From assembly GCA_039602395.1 (NCBI GenBank), contig JBCNJP010000017.1:97502713-97566712 (forward strand): a DNA stretch of 64,000 nucleotides, given 5' to 3'. Both the position numbers and the translations under genes were made by a program. The stretch's first letter is position 1. Each line of letters begins with the position of its first letter. This DNA comes from Deinandra increscens subsp. villosa (lineage: Eukaryota; Streptophyta; Magnoliopsida; Asterales; Asteraceae). The notes below the pieces were generated by a model that was not told the DNA's origin, ran no database searches, and saw nothing but the letters and a program-made list of their open reading frames with translations. This document shows positions 23,449-33,061 of the stretch, piece after piece.

Positions 23449-23798
23449 TGTTGATACATGATATGTGCGTCGTGTGAAGTATCAAGCAAGGAACAAGTTC
23501 ATGCCAAATTAGGTCTGGCTGAGCCTGGTCCGAACCTGAAGTTCGGACTGGCCGAACCTCAGGTTCGGAGGGAGTTCGGTCCAGCGGGCTATATATAGAA
23601 GTGTGTTCTTTGTATTGAGCAGTTCTGAGCGTGTGAGAATTCTGTTAAGTGTGTGTTTCTGAGTGTGTTTCTCTGAGTCTGTTTCTGAGTGTTTACTGAT
23701 TGTAATTGTTCGTTATGATCAATAAAACAATCGGTTAATTACGTTTCGATGTCCGATTAGCTAGATCAAGTAGACGATCCGATGCTCACGCATTTTCA
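23449..23798 (+). repeat. S 5' LTR
   Basis: U3 has two inverted repeats, CCGAACCTGAAGTTCGG (23530-23546) and CCGAACCTCAGGTTCGG (23552-23568), followed by a further GTTCGG. All lie within 60 bases upstream of the TATA box TATATATAG (23590-23598). U5 ends with ...CATTTTCA next to the primer site. Confidence 0.92.
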
Positions 23799-23974
23799 AG
23801 TGGTATCAGAGCTTTCTGGTTCACTCTACTGATCTGTGGTTGCTATTTTTGGATTTTTAATACATATTTCATGACACAAAAAGAAAAATAAGTGTGAAAT
23901 TCAAACAGAGAAGTCACTGTGTATACATGTGTTCATTTTGCAAAGATTTAAACTTGTTTGATTTTCTTTATTTT

Positions 23975-24214
23975 GTCAAACGATCGGACTTTGTCTGCGT
24001 ATCGAAAGATCGACCTAATCGTTGTTCGTTTGACGTTCTGCTTTATTTTCTTTGGTGTTTCGTATAACTCATTGGACTTTCTCTGCGTGTACGGGAGTAC
24101 CGACCTGATTGTTGTTGAGTTATACAACTTTAATTTGTTTTATTTTTCTTATTTTGTTAAATCCGGGGCCTTATCTGCATATCGGAAGATCGACCTTAAG
24201 GTGGACGACTTAAC
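23975..24214 (+). ncRNA. S triple stem-loop array
   Basis: Three successive stem-loops. Unit 1 has outer stem GTCAAACG/CGTTTGAC and inner hairpin ATC-GAAA-GAT. Unit 2 has outer stem GTATAACTCA/TGAGTTATAC (10 bp, perfect) and inner GTAC-GGGA-GTAC. Unit 3 has outer stem GTTAA/TTAAC with two further pairs after one mismatch, and inner ATC-GGAA-GAT. All three inner loops fit GNRA. The strands between outer and inner stems are conserved (variants of GGACTTTCTCTGCGT and CGACCTGATTGTTG). It is an element-borne RNA structure by inference; no expression evidence. Confidence 0.6.
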
Positions 24215-25043
24215 GTTCTTATTTATTTTTGCATGGAACACAATTGACAATATCATGAAAAATACTATGCATTGTGAAAAATCACAAGTGCTATCACACA
24301 AAAGGAAAAGAAAGTCAAACAGAAAATGTCTGAGTATGACTGATAGTGTGGGGTACACTGGTCGAAGCAAATTTAATCAATACCTTAACATATCCAGATG
24401 TTATGAGTATGATTCTGCCTGAGTTTAAGATGGACAAATTATACCGACAATCAACATGACTTATGTGTTTCAATTAATTGAAATTGAAGTGTAGTTCAGT
24501 GCGTTATGACCAATATGATCCCATATAGTGATCTTTCTCATACCAAAAATAGTGTTTGATTCTGTATTGTGATTTCATTTCATTTCAGAAAAGAACAAAA
24601 AGATTTTTGGTGTGTTTTAGCATAAACTTTGAAAAATCAAAAAGATTTTTAGTGTGTTTTGATATAAATTTTCTAAAAGTCAAAAAGATTTTGTTTCTGT
24701 TTTATTTTTGATCTAATCAGCACGTGATACAAAATTCAAATTTCAAAATCATATCTTGGAGTCTCGAAGAGACGTTTTGCGCCGAGATTATTTAAATATT
24801 GATGTAGGATGCTAAGAAGCAAGTGATCACAACTTCAAGTCTTCTGAAGCTATTGATAAAGACCAGAGATACACCAGACATTGTCAAGTATTCAAGATCA
24901 AGCTACGATTGAGTTGAGGAGGAGTTTGTTCGAAGATTCATTTCATTGGATGAACATATTCTACACTTGAGGGGGAGCTTGGTTGAAGATACATATTTGA
25001 TGATGTAGAAGAGTAGAGATACTGCACACGACGAGGGGGAGTT

Positions 25044-25393
25044 TGTTGATACATGATATGTGCGTCGTGTGAAGTATCAAGCAAGGAACAAGTTCATGCC
25101 AAATTAGGTCTGGCCAAGCCTGGTCCGAACCTGAAGTTCGGACTGGCCGAACCTCAGGTTCGGAGAGAGTTCGGTCCAGCGGGCTATATATAGAAGTGTG
25201 TTCTTTGTATTGAGCAGTTCTGAGCGTGTGGGAATTCTGTTAAGTGTGTGTTTCTGAGTGTGTTTCTCTGAGTCCGTTTCTGAGTGTTTACTGATTGTAA
25301 TTGTTCGTTGTGATCAATAAAACAATTGGTTAATTACGTTTCAATGTCCGATTAGCTAGATCAAGTAGACGATCCGATGCTCACGCATTTTCA
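25044..25393 (+). repeat. S 3' LTR
   Basis: Same length as the 5' LTR with few differences. It is preceded by the polypurine tract ACGAGGGGGAGTT. Confidence 0.92.
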
Positions 25394-25960
25394 TTTTACA
25401 AAATGATCAAAACACAATTCAACGCCAACATTAAAACTCTTCAATGTGATAATGGAACGAATTTAACAACAAATCTTTCCACGATTTCTTTAACCAAAAT
25501 GGAATGCTTTTCCACTTCTCATGTCCCCACACTTCACCACAAAACGGTAAATCCGAAAGGAAAATTCGATCCATTAATAATATTCTTCGGACCCTTCTCA
25601 CCACCGCTTCCCTTCCCACCTCCTATTGGCATCACTCTCTCCAAATGGCCACTTACCTACTCAACATTCTTCCCACCAAAACTAAAAACTCCCTTTCGCC
25701 TACCTATCTCCTCTACGGTAAACATCTATCCTACTCGCATCTTCGTATCTTTGGGTGCCTCTGTTACCCCCTTTTATCCTCCAACACAATCCATAAACTT
25801 CAACATCGTTCTTCCGCGTGTGTTTTCCTCGGGTACCCCTCCAATCATAGGGGGTACAAATGCCTTGAACTTTCCACCAAAAAACTCTTTATTTCTCGTC
25901 ACGTCGTCTTCGTTGAACGTGTCTTTCCATACAACATATCCCACCCCACTCCTTCTACGT
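25394..25960 (+). pseudogene. Copia 2 integrase, C-terminal half
   Basis: Resumes with MIKTQFNANIKTLQCDNGTNL, containing the second catalytic Asp. It then shifts frame near 25500 and continues with SPQNGKSERKIRSINNILR (catalytic Glu region), MATYLLNILPTKT and FGCLCYPLL. The frame change makes it non-functional. Confidence 0.82.
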
Positions 25961-26330
25961 ATGATTTTCTGGAGAGCGGTTGCATCCCACGATTTGGCCA
26001 TCTTTCGCCAACCCCCCAAATCCCTCACACCATGACCCAGAACCGGCCAACTCCAGCCCAACCCCGTCCAGCCCACCTCCCTCCCCTTTCGGCCCAACTC
26101 CTGATCTGTCTCCCACACCCACCGAGCATGCTTCCCCTTCTACGTATGATTTTCTGGAGAGCGGGTTGCATCCCATGATTTGGCCATCTTTCGCCAACCC
26201 CCCCCCCCCCCCAAAGCCCTCACACCATGACCCAGAACCGGCCAACTCCAACCCAACCCCGTCCAGCCCACCTCCCTCCCCTTTCGGCCCAACTCCTGAT
26301 CCGTCTCCCACACCCACCAAGCCTGCTTCC
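25951..26330. repeat. 185-bp tandem duplication in the proline-rich linker
   Basis: CCTTCTACGTATGATTTTCTGG at 25951 recurs at 26136. The units encode the Pro-rich spacer between integrase and RT. Two long poly-C runs (about 26200-26213 and 26410-26430) lie in and after it and are likely length-unstable or sequencing-error prone. Confidence 0.85.
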
Positions 26331-26572
26331 CCTCTGTCGGCTGCCATCTTCCCCGACTCACCCACGCCCATTTCGCAGAGCACCACCACTCCCTCCCCAA
26401 ACCCGCCAACCCCCCCCCCCCCCCCCCCCCGCCACCACCCCCTACCTGAATCATGACCACTCGCAGTATGGTCGGCACATCCAAACCAAAGAACTTTTTA
26501 ATCTTAGTGCCTCCACTATCACCCCCATTCCCAAAAACGTACCCGAAGCCCTCGCCTCACCCGTGTGAAACC

Positions 26573-27418
26573 ATGAGATGACTGATGAGTTTAATGCCCT
26601 TATCGATAATAATACTTGGGAATTGGTACCTCGTCTCTCGGATATGAATTTAATTCGGTGTATGTGGATATTTAAACAAAATATAAATCAGATGGTACAC
26701 TTGAGCGCTACAAAGCGCGTTTAGTTTGTGATGGCAGGTCTCAACAGGTGGGAATTGATTGTCATGAGACCTTCACTCCAGTGGTCAAGCCGGAGAATAT
26801 CCGTGTTGTATTGAGCATTGCACTTGCTAATGGTTGGGGTATTAATCAGTTAGACGTGAAGAATGCATTTTTGCACGATCACTTACAGGAAACCATTTAC
26901 ATGCATCAGCCTGCTGGATTCCGTGATTCTTCGCGTCCAACATATGTTTGTCATCTTCGGAAATCTTTATACGGGCACAAACAAGCTCCCGGAGCCTGGT
27001 ACCAGCGGTTTACAGATTTTACCTCTACATTGGGTTTTCATCATAGTGCCTCTGATCATTCACTATTTATCTATCGACGTGGCAGGGACGTCGCATACTT
27101 ATTATTATATGTCAACGATATTATCTTCACAGCCTCTTCTCCATCACTTCATCAGCAGATCATGTCTCGACTTTTCTCTGAATTTGCGATGAATGATTTG
27201 GGCCCCTTATTTTATTTCTTGGATATTTCTGTCCGGCGTGACTTCGACGACCTTTCTTGTCTCAGCAGACTTATGCCACGGATATTCTTGCCAGAGCTCA
27301 CATGGCAGATTATAACCCTATTCAGACCCCCGTGGATACCAACGGGAAACTCAGTGCTTCAGTGGGTGAGTTGATCGATGATCCCACTACGTACAGGAGT
27401 CTTGCCGGCGCACTTTAA
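26573..27418 (+). pseudogene. Copia 2 reverse transcriptase with mutated active site
   Basis: Motifs in order: EFNALIDNNTWELVPR-like start (26590, out of frame), FTPVVKPENIRVVLSIAL, QLDVKNAFLH, SLYGHKQAPGAWYQRF, and YVNDIIF where copia RT has YVDD. Loss of the first Asp of the catalytic pair should abolish polymerisation. Downstream GPLFYFLDISV fits the thumb region. Frameshifts occur at ~26690 and ~27250. Confidence 0.85.
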
Positions 27419-27421
27419 TAC

Positions 27422-27960
27422 TTGACATTCACCCGCCCGGATATCTCTTATGCCGTGCAACAGGTATGCATGCATATGCATGCCCCGAGGACTTCTCATC
27501 TTCTAGCTTTAAAGCGTATCCTACGTTACATCAAAGGTACCTTGTCTATGGGTTTACATATGACCGGATCCGCCTCTTCTTCTTCCCTTGTTGCATATAC
27601 GGACGCCGACTGGGCAGGTTCTCCTGACACGAGGCGTTCCACCTCGAGGTATTGCGTATATTTTGGGGACAACCTCGTGTCTTGGTCTTCAAAACGACAG
27701 ATAGTGGTTTCTCGCTCCAGTGCAGAGGCCGAGTATCGAGGGGTGGCTCATGTCGTCACCGAAATTTGCTGGTTACGTAATCTCTTACTCGAACTCGGTT
27801 TTCCTCCCAGACGCACATCGCTCATTTATTGTGATAATGTAGTGCTATTTACATGTTTGGAAATCCTATTCAGCATCAACGGACGAAGCACATCGAAATA
27901 GACATTCATTTTGTTCGTGATCAAGTTAAATAGGGCCACAATCGCGTCATACATGTACCG
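27422..27960 (+). pseudogene. Copia 2 RNase H
   Basis: TFTRPDISYAVQQVCMHMHAP, AYTDADWAGSPDTRRSTS, SWSSKRQIVVSRSSAEAEYRG and YCDN are the copia RNase H motifs with its acidic residues. A stop at ~27900 precedes remnants of the IDIHFVRD segment. Confidence 0.85.
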
Positions 27961-28059
27961 TCGCGATATCAATTCGCTGATATTTTCACCAAAGGCTTGC
28001 CACGGGCACTTTTTCTGGATTTTCGGAACAGTCTAAGTCTTCATTCACATCCGCCTTAG

Positions 28060-28188
28060 ACTGAGGGGGTATATTAGATTAGATGGTCACTATTATACAT
28101 TGTATAAAGCATATGGTTGTATTGCGTAAATTCTGTAATTATATATACGTATGAAATAGAATGGAGAGGCAAGTTTGCAATCCTAACA
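28060..28188 (+). repeat. Copia 2 polypurine tract and 3' LTR
   Basis: ACTGAGGGGGTA (polypurine tract) is followed by a short LTR of about 117 bp, 28072-28188. It starts TATTAGATTAG (expected TGTTAG) and ends CCTAACA. There is no 5' LTR to compare. Confidence 0.65.
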
Positions 28189-28444
28189 ATTAAGTCAACT
28201 ACCGACGTATTCACAATGGGATGTGGTGGTTGTAACGGGCCATGACATATCTTAATGTCCATGTCATTGACTTCTCTTCCACTTTTCATCAACCAACGTC
28301 AATCCTCCGTAAATATGCTCAAGTTCTTAAATCAACTTTAACACCTGTAAAAACAGACATTAACCTGTGACAAAACAAATAATAGCTATTAAAAATGTAA
28401 GGAAAAACATAGGAATCATAATCATAATCATCAGTATACCCCAG

Positions 28445-28575
28445 TATATCCCACCAATAGCAAAGCTAAGGTAGGGTCTAAGGAGGGTAAGATGTAGACA
28501 ACCTTACCTCTACCCCGTAGGAATAGAGATGCTGCTTCTAGTGAGACCCTCGGCTCCGTAGTTTTGCATAAAGAC
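28445..28575. repeat. SINE-like block (copy 2)
   Basis: Counterpart of 18945-19080, with AAGATGTAGACAACCTTACC and TAGAGATGCTGCTTC. Its identity as a SINE is unproven. Confidence 0.35.
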
Positions 28576-28763
28576 TTAGACATAAGACACATAACCCTCA
28601 ACAAATTGGGATAAAGACCGATTGGTGCATGTACCCTTTGTCTTCCGGCTTATTAACTCCACCACATGATGCATGATTAACCGTCAATTACTTTTAACAT
28701 TATTTTCACGAAATTAGTAAAATAATGTTAAAATTAGTGTAATTTCACTTTTGACCCATGGGT

Positions 28764-29647
28764 CAGGGGCGAATACAATGCCTAGGTAGGGGTTGGAGAG
28801 GACCCTCGTACAGCCTCTAGGTGCAACAAATCAAAGAGTAACATTATACACTTTTAGGCTAAAGTTGTTCACTTGAGGGCATTTTGAGGGCATTTAATTG
28901 TTATTCATCCAGACATAAAAATAGGGGACATTTACAGGGGCATTTGTGATATTCACATGCCATTATAGAGAAATTAAGGGGCACTTTGAAAGCTTTTGAG
29001 GGCTATTTTAGTTCTTAAACCAAGGTCCGCAAAATAGAGTATCTGCAAGGGTACGAAGCTAGGGGGTTGTTTGGTTCGTCTTTTTCGTTCAGCAACAAAT
29101 GAATAAGAGGCTGTATGGTAAAGACGATATTGTCTTTTTCGTTCAGCAACAAATCTGGGGCATGATGAAACAGACAAAAATGTCTTTTTCGGTCAGACAA
29201 TTTTCATTCAGACATTCGAACCAAACAACACCATATGACAAACATGTCTTATTCGGTTAAATTAAGCCAAAAATAAGCTGAACCAAACATGACCTAGGTG
29301 TATGAGTGAAAAGACATATTTAATTGTTATTCATCCAAGCATAAATATAGGGGGTATTGAAACTTAAATAAGCCATTTATATTGTAAGACTTATAAAAAT
29401 ATTTATAAATCCACGCCATTGAAATCTTATATAAAAATAAGTCATTTTTTGTAAAATTTGTAGATAGCCATTTAATTACATATTTATCTAAGCATAAAAT
29501 TTAATTATATATACCCCCTCTTCACATGAAAAGACATATTTACTCTTTAAACAAATACTATTATAAAATAAGTGTCTTTTGACCCAACCCGTTTTGATCC
29601 GACCCAAACTTTGCCCCCGCATTTAAAAACTTCTGTATTCGCCACTG
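28764..29647. mobile_element. Non-autonomous hAT element (884 bp)
   Basis: The ends CAGGGGCGAATACA and, inverted, CAGTGGCGAATACA form terminal inverted repeats. The flanks CATGGGT / CATGGGC are a near 7-8 bp duplication. The site in duplication copy 1 (~19248) is empty. The element holds diverged internal repeats (ATTTAATTGTTATTCATCCA twice) and a nested MITE. Confidence 0.78.
29063..29294. mobile_element. Nested MITE (232 bp, Tourist/Harbinger-like?)
   Basis: The inverted ends share TGTTTGGTTC followed by a CTT-containing stretch, and 3-bp flanks TAG (29060-29062, 29295-29297) repeat. The short target duplication and G-rich ends suggest PIF/Harbinger, but TAG is not the usual TWA. The interior has CTTTTTCGTTCAGCAACAAA twice. 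Confidence 0.5.
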
Positions 29648-29960
29648 CATGGGCCCACACATATATACATCATATGTGAACACTGTAAGCGGGAATTACA
29701 GAAACTCGTGAAATACAACTTCAAAACACAACCGAATAACCTCACACGATCAGAACTCGATAGCACAATTCTGGACTCAAAATTGAGAGCAAATTAGGCC
29801 TTATTCTCGATTTTGTAGGTTTTACCCGACCAAACACTAAAGAGGTCGTTTCTCATAAAAATGAGGCTCATAATGCTTAGCCTATATGACGATGGATTGA
29901 ATTTTTTATTTAATAAAGGTGAGAGTCTCTTTGTAGTTAACCAATAAACAATAAGCATCT

Positions 29961-30403
29961 TAACACATAAACAACAAACATTTATTTATTTAATATATTA
30001 AATTGTCCAATATATATATAAGTTTTTTATTTAATTTAATTTGATATATTAAACTCGTCCAATATATATAAAAAATTGATAAGTCACCACTCACTTGGGC
30101 TTTCCCAAAAAAAAGTCACCGGTCACGAGGACCCTACTCGTCGTCCTCCCATACTCGTCAACAAAAACTCGGTCAAACGCGTCGGCTACAATCGAGACCT
30201 TCTGAACAAAGATAGAAAACACCAATCAATCAACCAACAAACAAACATTCAATCTCTGGTAATAATTCAATCAAAGGAACCCAATCTCAAATTCAATCAA
30301 CAGGCAGGCAGATAGAATTAACTCAACAATAATCAACTTCGATCAACACATAGTAGTGATCTTAACGGATTACACAAATTTAACAAACAAGTATGCGAAT
30401 AAT
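29961..30403. other. 3' flank of the SAP gene, nothing else recognised
   Basis: AT-rich sequence with TATATA runs and a short (CAAC/AAAC)-rich stretch. It probably contains the 3' UTR of the minus-strand SAP gene. No other ORF is supported. Confidence 0.5.
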
Positions 30404-30904
30404 TCATATTCTAACGATTTTTGCCGCTTTAACCACCGGATTATCCCTCGCAATCGCCTCACGGCCAGCGGTTTTGTAATCGTAGCTGCAATCGTGCCGG
30501 TCGGAGTACCGGTGCTCCGCGCAGAACAGATCACCGCACCGGCACCGGAATCCGGTCAAACCTACCCTCTTCCGGCATCCAGAGCACCGGCTCACCTCCT
30601 TCTTCACCGCCACAGGTTCCTTCCTCTTCGAATCCTTCAATTCTTCATGTAACTCAACGGCGGTTTCACCTACCACCAGATCTAGCGATTCGCCGCGACG
30701 AGAAGGTGATCTCAACGGGCTAGATCTGGTGCGAGTGCGTTGCGACGAGGAAGACGACGTCGTTGAGGTGGTGGCGTTGAAGCAGTTCTGGCACATGTTG
30801 TTCGTCGCCGGATTTCCGACGACGCCGCAGTTATTGACGCAAAACGTCATCGTTTCGGGTATCACCTTGAATTCCGTTTCTTCTTTCTCTGTTCTCTGAG
30901 CCAT
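30404..30904 (-). CDS. A20/AN1 zinc-finger stress-associated protein (SAP)
   Basis: An intact 166-residue intronless gene and the only clear host protein here. The A20 finger uses C22, C26, C38, C41 (C-x3-C-x11-C-x2-C). The AN1 finger uses C107, C110, C121, C123, C128, H131, H137, C139, all present. A Ser/Thr/Arg-rich linker (about 45-70) and an acidic/basic stretch separate them. Plant SAPs of this layout are small cytosolic/nuclear proteins that bind ubiquitin through A20, some acting as E3 ligases, in cold, salt, drought and ABA responses. The start MAQRTEKEETEFKV matches the SAP4/SAP6-like subgroup. The in-frame codon four positions upstream is TTG, so ATG at 30902-30904 is the start. No damage is seen. 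Which Arabidopsis SAP is the orthologue cannot be settled here. Confidence 0.95.
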   Translation of the reverse strand: MAQRTEKEETEFKVIPETMTFCVNNCGVVGNPATNNMCQNCFNATTSTTSSSSSQRTRTRSSPLRSPSRRGESLDLVVGETAVELHEELKDSKRKEPVAVKKEVSRCSGCRKRVGLTGFRCRCGDLFCAEHRYSDRHDCSYDYKTAGREAIARDNPVVKAAKIVRI

Positions 30905-31085
30905 TTCTCCGATCAAAAGTCAAATCTACAACAACAAATCAACAAAAATTCACAAATTCAAATCCTGTGGTGAAAGATCTTCAGAAATTATTGAGGAATT
31001 TGGGAGAAATTAAGAGGATCTTGCTGTGCAAGAAATGTAAATTTGGGAAATGAGGATTGATTGAATGAGTTTTGGGGTGCGGGAG

Positions 31086-31095
31086 GTTTTTAAGG
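31086..31095 (-). promoter_or_regulatory. SAP TATA-like box
   Basis: The minus strand reads CCTTAAAAAC about 180 bases upstream of the ATG, a weak TATA variant. The leader in between is C/T-rich, as in many plant 5' UTRs. A 5' UTR intron cannot be excluded. Confidence 0.4.
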
Positions 31096-31103
31096 GGAGG
31101 GAG

Positions 31104-31117
31104 GTCGGCTAGCCGAC
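31104..31117. promoter_or_regulatory. Palindromic double DRE/CRT core in the SAP promoter
   Basis: GTCGGCTAGCCGAC is a perfect 14-bp palindrome. It holds two inverted GCCGAC cores, the RCCGAC target of DREB/CBF factors, about 10 bases upstream of the TATA-like box. It fits cold/drought control of a SAP gene, but function is inferred from the motif only. Confidence 0.5.
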
Positions 31118-31186
31118 GCGCAAGCGCGTAATCATCATGCGTGTTGAAATTACGGAAATGACCTTGGATGGGTTTGGGGTCGCGTA

Positions 31187-31196
31187 TGACGTGGTG
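31187..31196. promoter_or_regulatory. ABRE-like ACGT element
   Basis: TGACGTGG, an ACGT-core bZIP site of the ABRE/as-1 type, about 285 bases upstream of the SAP ATG. Motif evidence only. Confidence 0.4.
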
Positions 31197-31249
31197 TTTA
31201 CTCCATCATGATTCATGATCCATGGATCGTTCTTTTGGTAAACAAAGTG

Positions 31250-31722
31250 GGGAAAGGTGTTAGGGTTGTAATTTATGCAGTCGTAGTTGTACGCTAATCG
31301 GGATTATAATAAGTATATATATATAAATATTGATTGATTTTATATTGTTGTTATTATTGGTGAAAACCACCGGCCAGAATGTATGGGGTGGTTATTTCAA
31401 AAATAATAAATTATTCCAATTTATGAAATTATTGTTCTATTTATTATTCTATTAACACGTCTGAATTTTCATGTATTTAAGATTTACATTTTAGAATATG
31501 ATATTTATAAGTTTTTTTAAGGGATAGGAGATAAAGACAAGAAAACATAGGAAAAACAAATAAAACACTATATTTTAGCTTATTTTTTTATTGAACCGGT
31601 ATACACACATCTTATTCGGTTCTCTTGATTGTTAATAATTTATTGTTTTTGTAAACAACACTTGTATATTTACGTATGGGCTTATCATATCAAATACAAA
31701 TTAAATACCACAAGTGGTGTTG
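31250..31722. other. AT-rich spacer, nothing recognised
   Basis: Between the SAP promoter and the G2 LTR. No ORF or clear repeat. Confidence 0.4.
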
Positions 31723-33061
31723 TGTAGAATTGCACTATAAACGAGTAGTTAGATAGACCGAAGTCTAGGACGAACTACACCGATAAATTAAATACCACAA
31801 GCTAGTATCTGTAAAACAAAGAAACACCGTTACTCTTGGAGGGCAGGATAGGGAGTCCTCTGACCAAGCTCGGTCGTGAGAATAAGTATGTGTTTCGAGA
31901 GATTAAGTGTAATCAAGTCGAAGTTAAGCGCATTGAATGAATTCTAACCTGGTGGTTGGGTGTATTTATAACCCTCAATCTTTGTCTTGTATCGTCATTA
32001 ATGCTAATTGCCCAAAGGAAGCAGTGACAAATACATGAATTTTTTACACGGGGGGCGAATTAGCAAATAACATATCAGTAAAAAAGTAACGACAAAAAAC
32101 TAAAAACATTAAATAGGACTCAAAACACCATTCTTTAAACATAATAAAAACCTTTAAAGCTACTAAAATCTAACTTAAACAGAAGCAACAACTAAAAATA
32201 TCTAAAACTACTAAACAATTCAATTGATACAGTGGATTTGTATGTAATTGTTGGGATAACTGTATAAGATTTAACAATTGATTAATAATAAACAATCAAT
32301 AATAAAAATAGTTTGATATTTTAACTTACATTTTAATTTTCAAGAATCAACTTGCATAAAAAAATGAAATGAATTAATGGAAACAAAGGTAGGAGGCGCC
32401 AAGCAGTCAAGCACGTCTCGTCTTCTCGGAATCTCAGTGAGTAAAAAGTCGGAAGTCTTTTAGGGTTTTTACTTAATTGTAATTTTTTTCTTTATAATAA
32501 TTGAGCATTTGGATCAGACCATAGAACTGGGCCCCTACATGAATTTTGTAAGTGCCCCTAATGTGGATAGTTTTAGGCCCAAACCACTACAATCAATAAA
32601 TTTTAATGAAGAAAGTTTGGGCTTGTACGGGGTTCCCGGCCACCCCTACCCTTAACATGCATCTGCCACTGAAAGGAGGTATACTGCAAGTCTGCGTCTT
32701 GGACTGTGCCAAGTTCCTACAGTACACATTTTGGGTAATTGCATTAAATGTGGAGTCAGGTCGAGTGTCGGCACGTCGACCTGTTGTTGTGGGAGCGTTG
32801 GTCTATGGTGTCCGTTTCGGACTTGTGGTGCTTGAGGGTCGACTACTGTTTGTGTCGTGTAGCCGATACTGAGCGGATGGTTGGTCGACCTCTTGAGGGT
32901 CGACCTGTGATACGTGTTGTGTGTTGACCTTGATGGGGGCCGACTATCTTCTATGTGTTACCTGTCGGCTGGCTGGTTGCCAGGCCGACACTCGTGACTT
33001 GTGCGTTGTTTTGGGTTGGATGTGCATGTCTGTCTACTTGTCACGTCATCCTAACCGGACA
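31723..33061 (-). repeat. G2 3' LTR, split by a hAT element
   Basis: Matches 47392-48111 from TGTAGAAT to CCGGACA, with a ~40-bp deletion near 31785 and the 650-bp insertion 32022-32671. GTCGAC/GTCGGC words recur throughout. Confidence 0.85.
32022..32671. mobile_element. Non-autonomous hAT element in the G2 3' LTR (650 bp)
   Basis: Inverted ends CAGTGACAAATACATG and CAGTGGCAGATGCATG, with 8-bp target duplication AAAGGAAG / AAAGGAGG (32014-32021, 32672-32679). The empty site is intact in the other G2 LTR near 47722, which proves insertion. No transposase frame; AT-rich inside. Confidence 0.88.

Larger units (their letters stand above)
23449..25393 (+). mobile_element. S: small non-autonomous LTR retrotransposon
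   Basis: Two 350-bp LTRs (23449-23798, 25044-25393) start TGTTGATAC and end TTTTCA. They flank a 1245-bp interior that begins with a tRNA-Met primer site (GTGGTATCAGAGC) and ends with a polypurine tract (GAGGGGGAG). The 5-bp target duplication TTTTA is perfect (23444-23448, 25394-25398). No gag or pol is present. LTR start, hairpin array and 3' region are related to the larger element L (38567-43467), so S looks like a coding-deletion derivative that was still mobilised in trans. Confidence 0.93.
22935..28188 (+). mobile_element. Copia 2: 5'-truncated Ty1/copia element
   Basis: Integrase, RT, RNase H, polypurine tract and 3' LTR of a plus-strand copia element. The 5' LTR, gag and protease are missing. 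The first ~180 bases are internally shuffled: CGAGGGATCTATACCCGC and CACAAGTCCTGCTACTTTTG both occur twice. Element S is inserted in the integrase. RT has YVND instead of YVDD, and stops or frameshifts occur throughout, so it is inactive. It borders duplication copy 2 directly on its right. Confidence 0.88.
28191..29960. repeat. Segmental duplication, copy 2
   Basis: Partner of 18697-20249. It lacks the LINE of copy 1 and carries a hAT element (28764-29647) that copy 1 lacks. It runs into the 3' flank of the SAP gene. Confidence 0.85.

Noticed and set aside
25980..26484. Pro-rich and Gly-rich frames opposite each other
   Set aside because: Shadow frames of the duplicated Pro-rich copia 2 linker and its poly-C runs.
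28060..28200. Tandem arrangement of copia 2 and the duplication as one large composite transposon
   Set aside because: No common terminal repeats or target duplication enclose 18697-29960. The junction is simply the 3' LTR of copia 2.
30905..30916. Four extra N-terminal residues for the SAP protein
   Set aside because: The upstream codon is TTG. The family start MAQ/MAR at 30904 is an ATG.
32606..33060. Plus-strand frames resembling a small Cys/Val-rich protein (also 47716-47983)
   Set aside because: These are the G2 LTR read in one frame. They occur twice for that reason.
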